NCBI GenBank assembly: GCA_028874915.1
Contig: JAPPHA010000032.1
Span: 41,166 to 105,165, forward strand
Reading direction: 5' to 3'
Length of the DNA: 64,000 nt
From: Paracoccaceae bacterium
GTDB taxonomy: Bacteria > Pseudomonadota > Alphaproteobacteria > Rhodobacterales > Rhodobacteraceae
A model generated the notes under the pieces. It had not been told where the DNA came from and searched no databases. It was given only the letters and a program-made list of their open reading frames with translations. The translations under genes were made by a program, and so were the position numbers. Of this stretch, positions 56,702-64,000 are shown piece by piece (position 1 is the first letter of the stretch; each line of letters opens with the position of its first letter).

Positions 56702-56920
56702 CCGTCCCCGGCAGCGGGACGGTCGATCGCGGGATAGCGAATCCTTGTCAGACGCGCCGATCAAGCTTGCGTGACTCCCGCATTGCAGGAACCACCGAGT
56801 CGCATATAAGGGGCAGGTGCCGGCCGCGATCAGGAATCGCGGCCGATGCAGTCACGGCAACCCCGGCCCGGCCGATCCCATCCGACCGGATCCGTTCCGA
56901 CCGGAAAGACGAGGCGGTTC

Positions 56921-57499
56921 ATGCGTTTTCAAATCATTGGCAAACACATGAATGTCGGCGAATCCCTGTCCGGCCGAATCCGGGAGGTATTCGAAGGCGT
57001 CCTCAACAAGTTTGCCATCCGCCCAGTCGAAGTCGTCGTGACCCTGTCCCGTGATCGTCACGAGTATGTCTGCGATTCTTCGGTTCACCTTTCGACGGGC
57101 CTTTCGGCCAACGCCGGAGGCCGTGCGACGGACCTCCAGGCCGCCTTCGACATGGCGGCGGACCGTATGGAAAAACAGCTCCGGCGGCACAAGCGGCGGC
57201 TGAAGGATCACCACCGGAAACGAACCTCGCCGATTGAATCTACCGGAGCGCCCCAGTATATTCTTGCCTCCCACGAGGACATTGACGAATCGTCTGGACC
57301 GGAGTCGTTTCAACCCGTCATTATCGCCGAGATGGAAACCGACATTAAGTCGATTTCCGTTGGAGAAGCCGTGATGCAGATGGAATTGGCCGGCGAGCCC
57401 GTCCTCGTCTTTCGCAATGAATCCAATGGCGGGATGAACGTGGTCTACCGGCGGAACGACGGCAACATCGGCTGGATCGACCCCGGGACCAACGACTGA
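56921..57499 (+). CDS. hpf: Ribosome hibernation promoting factor, long form
   Basis: 192 residues. The N-terminal HPF/YfiA domain (1 to about 100) begins FQIIGKHMNVGESLSGRI and is followed by a basic linker (RRHKRRLKDHHRKR). The C-terminal dimerisation domain at about 130-190 is intact (VGEAVMQMELAGEPVLVFRNE, then NVVYRRNDGNIGWIDP). Long HPF can join ribosomes into 100S dimers in stationary phase by itself. It lies between lptB and ptsN; rpoN, usual in this block, is absent. Confidence 0.94.
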   Translation: MRFQIIGKHMNVGESLSGRIREVFEGVLNKFAIRPVEVVVTLSRDRHEYVCDSSVHLSTGLSANAGGRATDLQAAFDMAADRMEKQLRRHKRRLKDHHRKRTSPIESTGAPQYILASHEDIDESSGPESFQPVIIAEMETDIKSISVGEAVMQMELAGEPVLVFRNESNGGMNVVYRRNDGNIGWIDPGTND

Positions 57500-57535
57500 C
57501 CGCCAATCGACCGTCACCACACCCGGGGGAACCCG

Positions 57536-58000
57536 ATGGATCTGTCGACGATTCTCAACAGCCGCGCCGTTCGGTCGCTGGAATCGATTCCGGACAAGAG
57601 AAGCCTGATCCGCCATGTCAGCGGCGTGGCAGCCTTGGTCTACAAGCTGGATACATCGACTGTCCTTCAGGTGCTCACGGACCGGGAAAAACTCGGTTCG
57701 ACCGGTGTTGGCCGGGGCATCGCCATCCCGCATGCCCGGATGGAGGGGTTGCCCAAGGTGATTGGGCTTTTCACCCGAATCTCAAGTCCAGTGGATTTCG
57801 GGTCCATCGACAATCGCCCGGTGGATCTCGTATTCACTCTGCTGGCACCGGCCGGAGAAGGGGCCGAACACCTCAAGGCTTTGGCCATGGTATCCCGAAC
57901 CCTGAGGGACAAGGCTGTCTGCGACAAGCTGAGGGCCAATGTATCCCCGCAGACTTTGTTCACAATTCTCTGTCAGGCCTCGCTGCCAAAGGCGGCCTGA
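57536..58000 (+). CDS. ptsN: Nitrogen-regulatory PTS IIA protein
   Basis: 154-residue EIIA-Ntr protein. The phosphorylated histidine is His66 in GIAIPHARM. SPVDFGSIDNRPVDLVFTLLAP, with its DxxPVDLVF strand, is also typical. It receives phosphate from NPr and regulates potassium, nitrogen and carbon functions. It lies 36 bp after hpf. Confidence 0.94.
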   Translation: MDLSTILNSRAVRSLESIPDKRSLIRHVSGVAALVYKLDTSTVLQVLTDREKLGSTGVGRGIAIPHARMEGLPKVIGLFTRISSPVDFGSIDNRPVDLVFTLLAPAGEGAEHLKALAMVSRTLRDKAVCDKLRANVSPQTLFTILCQASLPKAA

Positions 58001-58203
58001 TCGGTTTGAAACCCGTGTTTGCGCGAATCCGGGCGACCGAAGCTTCATTACCAAGCCTCGAGCGGGCTATCGGGGTCAGAGCGCCGGGAATCGCCCGGCG
58101 GGGAGCACCCATGGGGCAGTCTTTCCGGTTCGGCACCAAAGACTCGAAGTCCCGAGGTCTTCAGGCCCGGCTCGTCGGCAAAACGGCGTCACTGGAGGTT
58201 TTC

Positions 58204-59238
58204 ATGAAATACCCAGTCCGATCACGGATTTCCCGACCGGCGGTTTGCCCGGTCAACCCGATGGCTGTCGCCGTGGCTGGTTTCATGGCTGCGGCCGTCT
58301 CCATGGCCGTTCCGGCCCAGGCCCGGTTCGATTCCCGGGTCTGGGCCGATGAATGGCCGAACACGGATTTTTCCGTCCACTCCGTTGACCTCGCCGAAAT
58401 CAGAAGCGGCGGGCCACCAAAAGACGGCATTCCGGCCCTTGACGATCCCGCCTTCATCGCCGTTGCCGACGAGACCCGACTGGGCGACCGGGAACCGGTC
58501 ATGGTGGTCGAGATCACGGGGGAGACTCCGAAAGCCTATCCCGTGCGCTACCTGACCTGGCACGAGATCGTGAACGACAGGATTGGCGCGATTCCGCTCT
58601 CGGTGACGTTTTGTCCCCTCTGCAATTCGGGGCTGATTTTCGACCGGCGAATCGATGACCGGGTACTGTCTTTCGGTGTCTCCGGAAAGCTCCGGAACTC
58701 CGACATGGTCATGTACGATCGCGAGACCGAAAGTTGGTGGCAGCAGTTCACCGGAGAGGCAATCGTCGGTGCCTTGACCGGAACCACACTCACCCGGATT
58801 CCAGGGTGGATGGAAAGCTGGTCCGACTTCCGGACGCGAAATGCTGACGGTCTGGTCATGGACGAGCCACGCCATCCGCGGCCCTACGGAGCCAATCCGT
58901 ATCTTGGCTACGACACATCGTTGTCGCCGTTTCTCTACGGCGGCGAAGACCCGCCCCATGACATTCCATCTCTGGCCCGGGTGATTGTGGTCGGCGACCG
59001 GGCATGGCCGTTGACCCGGGTCCGTGCTTCAGGCGAGATCCGTGAAGACGGCCTTCTCATCACGTGGAAGGAAGGAACCGCATCGGCGCTCGATACGCGC
59101 ACCATCGCCGACGGCCGCGACGTCGGGTCGATCCGCGTTCGCGATGCCGGCACCGGATACGATGTCGCCCATGACGTCGCCTTTGCCTTCGCGTTTCATG
59201 CCTTCTTTCCCGAAGGGACGTGGATGATTGGCAACTGA
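58204..59238 (+). CDS. DUF3179 family exported protein
   Basis: 344 residues with an N-terminal signal (hydrophobic stretch to about VPAQA). The DUF3179 domain is clear: YPVRYLTWHEIVNDRIG, VTFCPLCNSGLIFDR with a C-x-x-C pair, FGVSGKLRNSDMVMYDRETESWWQQF. The ATG at 58204 has GGAGG five bases upstream. The function of the family is unknown; the invariant CPLCN could bind a metal or be redox active. It is probably transcribed alone. Confidence 0.85.
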   Translation: MKYPVRSRISRPAVCPVNPMAVAVAGFMAAAVSMAVPAQARFDSRVWADEWPNTDFSVHSVDLAEIRSGGPPKDGIPALDDPAFIAVADETRLGDREPVMVVEITGETPKAYPVRYLTWHEIVNDRIGAIPLSVTFCPLCNSGLIFDRRIDDRVLSFGVSGKLRNSDMVMYDRETESWWQQFTGEAIVGALTGTTLTRIPGWMESWSDFRTRNADGLVMDEPRHPRPYGANPYLGYDTSLSPFLYGGEDPPHDIPSLARVIVVGDRAWPLTRVRASGEIREDGLLITWKEGTASALDTRTIADGRDVGSIRVRDAGTGYDVAHDVAFAFAFHAFFPEGTWMIGN

Positions 59239-59446
59239 CACCCGACGGACGGTCGGGTCGAACCCGGGTGTCGAACCCACGAACCGGCGGCACCGTTCCC
59301 GGAAAGACGGGAGGCCTTGCCCGTTCGTCGGCTTTTCTTCCGGAATCCGATGACCGATAGTGCGGCCCGGGCGGAACCGGGCAACGCGAGACGGACAAGC
59401 GGAACCGCCGGGGAGGAGAAGTCGAGGACGCCGGGAGACAAACGGG

Positions 59447-60247
59447 ATGAACGTAATCGAACAGCGCGGCGGAGCGGTGGATGAGCAGATTGACTTGCCG
59501 GCCATCGGAACCCGGAAACGCTATTACGCGTTGATGCAGGTGATCCGGAACCGGGTTACCGTCCGAAAGTTTGACGCGGAATTTGTGGTTCCCGAGGACC
59601 ATTACAACCTGATCCTCGACGCCGCCCGGCATGCGCCTTCGGGCGCCAATGTCCAACCCTGGCATTACATCGTCATTCGAGAACAGGAGGTGAAGCAGAA
59701 GATCACCGATTACTTCGTTGCCGAGCAGCGGTTCCGGGCCAAGGCCAAGATGAAGTTCCCGACGCCGGACTACCGGGGACTGGCGACGGCACCCGGATTC
59801 ATCGTTGTCTGCTCCGATATGAGATGGGTGGAGGCGTTTCCGGTGTTCCGGGGCCGAACGGCGGAAGCTTCCGATCTCGACCGGATGTACCGCGAAAACG
59901 CCGAACGGATCCTGTTGCAGTCGGTCGCCGCATCGACAATGTCGGCGCATCTTGCGGCGGCGGCGCTCGGATACTGCGTCTGGTGGGTCACCGCCATCGG
60001 CCAGGAAAAGGCCCAGTCGGCCATGCGGCCGATTCTCGGGATCCCCGAAGAGATTTCCGTTCTCGACATCTTCCTGTTCGGTCCACCGGCCCAGGACCCG
60101 TACAAACGGTGGAAGAAATCGGTCAGCGACATCGCCAATCATGACCGGTTCGACCCGGAGCATTTCCTCACCATGGACCAGATCGACGATTGGATCTCAA
60201 CCCGCCGTCACAAGGTCATGTTCCGCGACAGCTCCAGAATCGACTGA
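59447..60247 (+). CDS. Nitroreductase family protein
   Basis: 266-residue FMN-dependent oxidoreductase. It has RNRVTVRKFDAEFVV, where the R-x-x-V-R-x-F pattern binds FMN phosphate, HAPSGANVQPWHYIVI near 63-78, and ALGYCVWWVTAIG near 178. GGGAG lies nine bases before the ATG at 59447. The C-terminus carries about 40 extra residues with Lys/Trp/Asp-rich sequence. The physiological substrate is unknown; ring or quinone reduction is possible. Confidence 0.9.
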   Translation: MNVIEQRGGAVDEQIDLPAIGTRKRYYALMQVIRNRVTVRKFDAEFVVPEDHYNLILDAARHAPSGANVQPWHYIVIREQEVKQKITDYFVAEQRFRAKAKMKFPTPDYRGLATAPGFIVVCSDMRWVEAFPVFRGRTAEASDLDRMYRENAERILLQSVAASTMSAHLAAAALGYCVWWVTAIGQEKAQSAMRPILGIPEEISVLDIFLFGPPAQDPYKRWKKSVSDIANHDRFDPEHFLTMDQIDDWISTRRHKVMFRDSSRID

Positions 60248-60357
60248 CAACCACCGTTTCCCGCGCAGCCCCGACCCCGCCGGATGCCGAGTCCGAAACT
60301 GTCCGGCGGACGGCCCGGCGTCCGATGCGCCGAAATGACAACAAGGAATAGGTTGCA

Positions 60358-61158
60358 ATGGCTTTCCTGTCCGTTTTCCCGCGCCGGCCGGTCGTTTCCG
60401 TCCTGCAACTCGAGGGCATCATCCAGCCTGGCGGGCGAGTCCGCACGACCGGCCTCAGTGACGCCACGCTGGCCCCGATGATCGAAAAGGCCTTCCGCAA
60501 GGGAAAACCTGCCGCCGTCGCGCTGAAGATCAATTCGCCCGGCGGTTCGCCGGTCCAGTCATCGCTGATCAGCGCGCGAATTCGCCGTCTTGCGGATGAA
60601 CGCAACATTCCCGTTTACGCCTTCGTCGAAGATCTCGCCGCTTCGGGCGGGTACTGGATCGCCTCCGCCGCGGACGAAATCTACGTTGATCCCAATTCGA
60701 TCCTGGGATCGATCGGGGTCATCTACGCATCATTCGGGTTCCACGAACTCCTGAAACGGTCGGGGATTGAACGCCGTGTCCATACTGCCGGGACGGACAA
60801 GAGCCTTCTTGACCCGTTCCTTCCGGAAAACCCCGACCATGTGGAACGGTTGAAGGGGATTCAGGAGCAGATGCATGCTGAATTCATCGATCATGTCCGG
60901 ACACGCAGGGGCGAGCGACTGAATGGCGACAGTCTTTTCACCGGCCGGTTCTGGACCGGGCGGACAGCCGTCGAACTGGGACTGGCCGATGGAATCGGGC
61001 ACCTCGTCCCGAAACTGAAGGAACTTCATGGCCGCAAGGTCCGGTTTCGGCACTACAACCGTCGTCGGCAGCTCCTTGGAAGTGTTGGCATCCGCTTCGC
61101 CGATTCCCTGCTTGACGCCCTCGAAGACCGGTTCATCTGGGCGCGCTTCGGCCAGTAG
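60358..61158 (+). CDS. S49-family serine protease (SppA/SohB-like)
   Basis: 266 residues. Catalytic Ser96 is in LAASGGYWIAS and Lys148 in AGTDKSLLDPF, the Ser/Lys dyad of S49 peptidases. LKINSPGGSPVQSSLI is the conserved strand before it. There is no transmembrane helix at the N-terminus, so it is a single-domain, probably cytoplasmic or peripheral form; the family degrades signal peptides and membrane protein fragments. Confidence 0.92.
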   Translation: MAFLSVFPRRPVVSVLQLEGIIQPGGRVRTTGLSDATLAPMIEKAFRKGKPAAVALKINSPGGSPVQSSLISARIRRLADERNIPVYAFVEDLAASGGYWIASAADEIYVDPNSILGSIGVIYASFGFHELLKRSGIERRVHTAGTDKSLLDPFLPENPDHVERLKGIQEQMHAEFIDHVRTRRGERLNGDSLFTGRFWTGRTAVELGLADGIGHLVPKLKELHGRKVRFRHYNRRRQLLGSVGIRFADSLLDALEDRFIWARFGQ

Positions 61159-61278
61159 TGCCGAGGCGGCATCAGGGCAAATCCGGCTGGCCATTTGCCA
61201 GGTTGAACGGGAGAGGCACCGGGAATCGCATCCGTGATTGCCGTTGCCGGTGTCCATGGCAACCGGTAGATTCCGTCC

Positions 61279-62214
61279 ATGACGACAGCGTTGATCACAC
61301 ATCCGGACTGTCTCGGCCACGAAAATCTTCCCGGTCATCCGGAACGTCCCGCGCGGCTGGATGCCATCCTTTCGCGACTGGATACACCAGCGTTTTCGGC
61401 TCTCTTGCGGTCAGACGCACCGCTGGGAACAGATGATTCCGTCCATCTTGCCCATCCCCGGGACTACATTGACACCATACGTCGGTCGGTACCCGTCCAA
61501 GGCCTGGTGTCCCTGGATGCCGACACGCAAATGGGGCCGGGAAGCCTGGCTGCCGCCCTCCGCGGCGTTGGCGCGATTGTTCGGGCCGTGGACATGGTTG
61601 CCGGCGGCGAAGCCGGCAACGCTTTTTGCGCCATCCGACCGCCCGGGCATCACGCCGAAACCCGGAAGGCCATGGGGTTCTGCCTGTTCGGCAATGCGGT
61701 GATCGGTGCCCGGCACGCCATCGCCACGCATGGAATGGAACGGGTGGCCATCGTGGATTTCGACGTGCACCATGGCAACGGGACGCAGGACCTGGTTTGG
61801 GATGACGACCGGATCCTCTTTGCCTCGACCCATCAAATGCCACTCTATCCCGGCAGCGGGCATGCCCGTGAAACCGGAGCCCATGGCCAGGTCGTGAATG
61901 TCCCGCTGGCGCCCGGCTGCAACGGCACCCGGTTCCTCGGCCTCCTGGACGACCGGATCCTGCCCCGGCTCCGCGAGCATTCTCCGGAGCTCGTCATCGT
62001 TTCTGCCGGATTCGACGCGCACCGAGCCGATCCGCTCGCCAATATCGACCTCGTCGAGGAGGATTTTGCGGAGGCGACGCGAAGGCTCTGTGCGATCGCC
62101 GAAGACCACTGCGGCGGCCGTCTCGTCTCCACCCTTGAAGGCGGTTATGATCTTGAAGCCCTGGCGGCATCCGTGGCCGCCCATGTCAGCGTCCTGATGG
62201 AGTCCGGCACATGA
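61279..62214 (+). CDS. Histone deacetylase family (class II HDAC-like) hydrolase
   Basis: 311 residues. Zinc deacetylase fold: HPDCLGHENLPGHPERPARL at the start, His124/His125 in RPPGHHAE, and zinc ligands Asp162 and His164 (DFDVHHGNGTQ) with the third Asp in SAGFDAHRADPL. Bacterial members remove acetyl groups from polyamines or other amines. The stop overlaps the xseB start by four bases, which suggests translational coupling. Confidence 0.93.
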   Translation: MTTALITHPDCLGHENLPGHPERPARLDAILSRLDTPAFSALLRSDAPLGTDDSVHLAHPRDYIDTIRRSVPVQGLVSLDADTQMGPGSLAAALRGVGAIVRAVDMVAGGEAGNAFCAIRPPGHHAETRKAMGFCLFGNAVIGARHAIATHGMERVAIVDFDVHHGNGTQDLVWDDDRILFASTHQMPLYPGSGHARETGAHGQVVNVPLAPGCNGTRFLGLLDDRILPRLREHSPELVIVSAGFDAHRADPLANIDLVEEDFAEATRRLCAIAEDHCGGRLVSTLEGGYDLEALAASVAAHVSVLMESGT

Positions 62215-62477
62215 CCGAGACCACCGACAAACCGATTTCGGAAATGACATTCGAAGAAGCAATGGCCGAGCTTGAAGACGTCGTCTCCAAACTCGAGCAG
62301 GGCCAGGTTGCCCTCGACGACTCGGTCAGCCTGTACGAGCGTGGCGCCGAACTGAAACGCCACTGTCACGAAAAGCTCCAGGCGGCGGAAGAAAAGGTGA
62401 AGATGATTACGCTGGGTCCCGATCGATCGCCTGTCGGCGTCGAATCGTTCGATGAATCGGACACGCCGCCTTTCTGA
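62211..62477 (+). CDS. xseB: Exodeoxyribonuclease VII small subunit
   Basis: 88 residues, a coiled-coil subunit: SEMTFEEAMAELEDVVSKLEQG (signature FEEAMAELE--V-KLE-G) and VSLYERGAELKRHCHEKLQAAEEKV. It partners the XseA nuclease, which is not in the window. In many alphaproteobacteria xseB is followed by ispA and dxs; here 424 bases of non-coding DNA and a transporter gene follow. Confidence 0.95.
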   Translation: MTETTDKPISEMTFEEAMAELEDVVSKLEQGQVALDDSVSLYERGAELKRHCHEKLQAAEEKVKMITLGPDRSPVGVESFDESDTPPF

Positions 62478-62901
62478 CCGGCTCCCCGCCCTGAACCGGA
62501 TCGCAAACGCCGTCTGAAAGAACAGTCGCACGGCGCGGGTCCGGACGTCGAGACACGCTGGTGCGTCCGCGCCGTCACGCGGGACACCATGATGGGGTCT
62601 GCCCGGCGGTGCCGTTCGCCGCAATCCGTGTCCTCGATTTTGACATCACAGGCTTTGGCCGACTCGTAAACGCGTTCAGATGCCAGTGACCGTGTCTGCC
62701 TCGGAGGCGGTTACCGGGCTGGCGACGCCTGACCCGGATGCCCGGATTCATCCGGACGGACGCCGGGACGATTCGGGCGTGCGAATTGTCAGGTCGGCCA
62801 TCCGGAATTCCCATCCGGTTGACCCTCGGACCGGCACACGGCTAGAGTGATCTGCATTCGGATGCACATTTCCGAATTCCACGACACGAAGGAGGAACGA
62901 C
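62478..62901. promoter_or_regulatory. Intergenic region before the TctC-like gene, with inverted repeats
   Basis: About 420 bases, no gene. A TTGACA at 62640-62645 has no good -10 partner. At 62853-62877 two inverted repeats overlap: TGCAT-TCGG-ATGCA and ATTCGG-N10-CCGAAT, ending 24 bases before the start codon. They may be an operator or a leader hairpin. The ribosome site AAGGAGGA follows. Confidence 0.4.
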
Positions 62902-63885
62902 ATGAACACACGGCATGCAAAAACGACCGGTCTCGCCGGCTTCGCACGAAATGCCCTGCGCGCGGGGATGACGGCCGCCGTGGCCCTTGTCGTCGCCGGG
63001 GCCACGAACGCCCAGGACTACCCGAACCGCGCGATCAACATGCTGATCCCCTTCGGCGCCGGCGGCGGAACCGATGTTCCAGGCCGTTTTTTTGCGCTTG
63101 AGATGGAAGACATCCTGGGGCAGCAAATCGTCGTCAGCAATGTCGCAGGCGCCGGCGGAACCGTCGGGGCGACGCAACTGTCGCAGGCAGATCCCGACGG
63201 CTACAACCTCGGCTTCATGCCGGTCGGAACCATGACCACCCAGCCGCATCTGAAGAAGACGAGTTACAACGCCGACAGCTGGATTCCCATCTGCATGGTC
63301 AGCCAGGGTCCTTTCTACCTGGTCGTGGGTCAGGACAGTCCGATCCAGTCGGTCGACGACTATGTCGCAGCGGCCAATTCGAGCAACATCCGCTTTGCCG
63401 GCGCCGGACCGGGGTCGATGGCGCATCTTGCACAACTGACGCTCGACAACAGTCTCGGGATCACCACCCAGTACATCCCCACCAAGGGCGGCGGAGACAT
63501 CGCGACCGAGATCAATGGCGGCCGTGCCGAAGCGACGGCGTGGTTCTCGGACTTCGATTCCCGCTTCGGGTGGAAAGGTCTCGCCATCATGGCCGACAAC
63601 CGTTCCAACGAACATCCGGATCTGCCGACATTCTCGGAACTTGGGAACGACATCCAGGTTTCGGTCTGGTTCGGATTCTTCGCACCGCAGGGAACGCCGG
63701 ATGACATCGTCGCGACATTGTCCGGTGCCTGCGGGGAGGCAGTGGCGACCGATCGGTTCAAGGAGAACATGGCCGGTGCCAAGCGACTGATCCGCTACAT
63801 GTCGACCGATGAGTTCGGGCCGTTTTTCCGAAATGCCTACGAACTGAACGGGCAACTGCTCATGGACGCCGGTCTGATCAAGTAG
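62902..63885 (+). CDS. Bug-family (TctC) tripartite tricarboxylate transporter receptor
   Basis: Periplasmic solute receptor of 327 residues. Signal peptide to about residue 35 (ALVVAGATNAQ), then YPNRAINMLIPFGAGGGTDVPGR (core IPFGAGGGTD), GAGGTVGATQLSQADPDGY and the C-terminal domain. It works with TctA and TctB membrane proteins, presumably encoded beyond the window. Ligands in this family are carboxylates of many kinds. AAGGAGG precedes the ATG. The sequence is intact to its stop, ten bases before the corrupted end. Confidence 0.93.
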   Translation: MNTRHAKTTGLAGFARNALRAGMTAAVALVVAGATNAQDYPNRAINMLIPFGAGGGTDVPGRFFALEMEDILGQQIVVSNVAGAGGTVGATQLSQADPDGYNLGFMPVGTMTTQPHLKKTSYNADSWIPICMVSQGPFYLVVGQDSPIQSVDDYVAAANSSNIRFAGAGPGSMAHLAQLTLDNSLGITTQYIPTKGGGDIATEINGGRAEATAWFSDFDSRFGWKGLAIMADNRSNEHPDLPTFSELGNDIQVSVWFGFFAPQGTPDDIVATLSGACGEAVATDRFKENMAGAKRLIRYMSTDEFGPFFRNAYELNGQLLMDAGLIK

Positions 63886-63895
63886 ACACGCCCGG

Positions 63896-64000
63896 ACCGG
63901 GGGGGGGGGCCGGCGGGGGGCCCCCCCCCCCCCCGCCCCCCCCCCCCCCCCGGGGTTGGGGGGGGGGGCCCCGCGGGGGGCGGGGGGGGGGGTTGGCCGC
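63896..64000. other. G/C homopolymer tract, probable sequencing or assembly artefact
   Basis: The last 105 bases are almost only runs of G and C up to about 17 long with no coding or repeat logic. Such sequence is typical of low-quality read ends or two-colour chemistry artefacts at a contig terminus. It should not be interpreted biologically. Confidence 0.85.

Noticed and set aside
1..64000. CRISPR arrays, rRNA genes, prophage modules or complete insertion sequences.
   Set aside because: No regularly spaced direct repeats, rRNA-like sequence, integrase, terminase or intact transposase could be found by reading the window.

Overview
The window is about 64 kb of GC-rich DNA from a free-living Gram-negative bacterium, most likely an alphaproteobacterium of Rhodospirillales type. 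The main reasons are the lptC-lptA-lptB-hpf-ptsN block, an IalB-family secreted protein, an NDUFA9-like gene beside uppP, a periplasmic Bug-type solute receptor and the Rhodobacter-like ferredoxin-NADP reductase. About 60 protein genes, two tRNA genes (Pro-CGG and Leu-CAG) and several gene-poor stretches can be supported. There is no CRISPR array, rRNA operon, prophage or intact insertion sequence. The last 100 bases are G/C homopolymer runs that look like a read or assembly artefact at a contig end.

Layout. 1-2394: two convergent serine proteases (trypsin-like with TPR, and a subtilase). 2907-3767: ferredoxin-NADP reductase behind an AT-rich palindrome. 3849-8559: a complete branched-chain amino acid type ABC transporter operon on the minus strand. 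8894-16484: an accessory zone with a GyrI-like protein, a polytopic membrane protein of the fenitrothion-hydrolase family, a truncated HAD gene, a divergent AraC/MFS pair and an Old Yellow Enzyme homologue in a poorly coding islet next to tRNA-Pro. 16617-21263: a YbdK-type ligase and the leuC-leuD-leuB operon. 21673-24496: an HpaB-like flavin monooxygenase followed by a flavin reductase fused to a LysR-type sensor domain. 24544-33173: a cluster of amino-acid and peptide enzymes (M20 deacylase, YcaQ/AlkX glycosylase, altered PanB-like enzyme, Asp/Glu racemase, diaminopropionate ammonia-lyase, M24 and M55 peptidases). 33684-39533: VOC protein, MscS channel, IalB, RlmN, and an envelope trio of two YkuD L,D-transpeptidases and a CAP lipoprotein. 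39534-44650: a gene-poor accessory stretch with a two-HTH protein, an orphan HicB beside decayed hicA, and an MpaB-like oxygenase. 44654-64000: mostly housekeeping and envelope genes (MMPL exporter, GST-queG-SDR operon, uppP, NDUFA9-like, LysE exporter, RNase D, lptCAB, hpf, ptsN, DUF3179, nitroreductase, S49 protease, HDAC-xseB, TctC receptor).

The most interesting parts are the flavin reductase-LysR sensor fusion that directly follows its presumed monooxygenase partner, and the 27-33 kb cluster. That cluster combines a racemase, a lyase known to use both enantiomers of diaminopropionate, a D-aminopeptidase and a PanB homologue whose metal-ligand positions are changed. Function assignments rest on motif recognition by eye; no database search was run.
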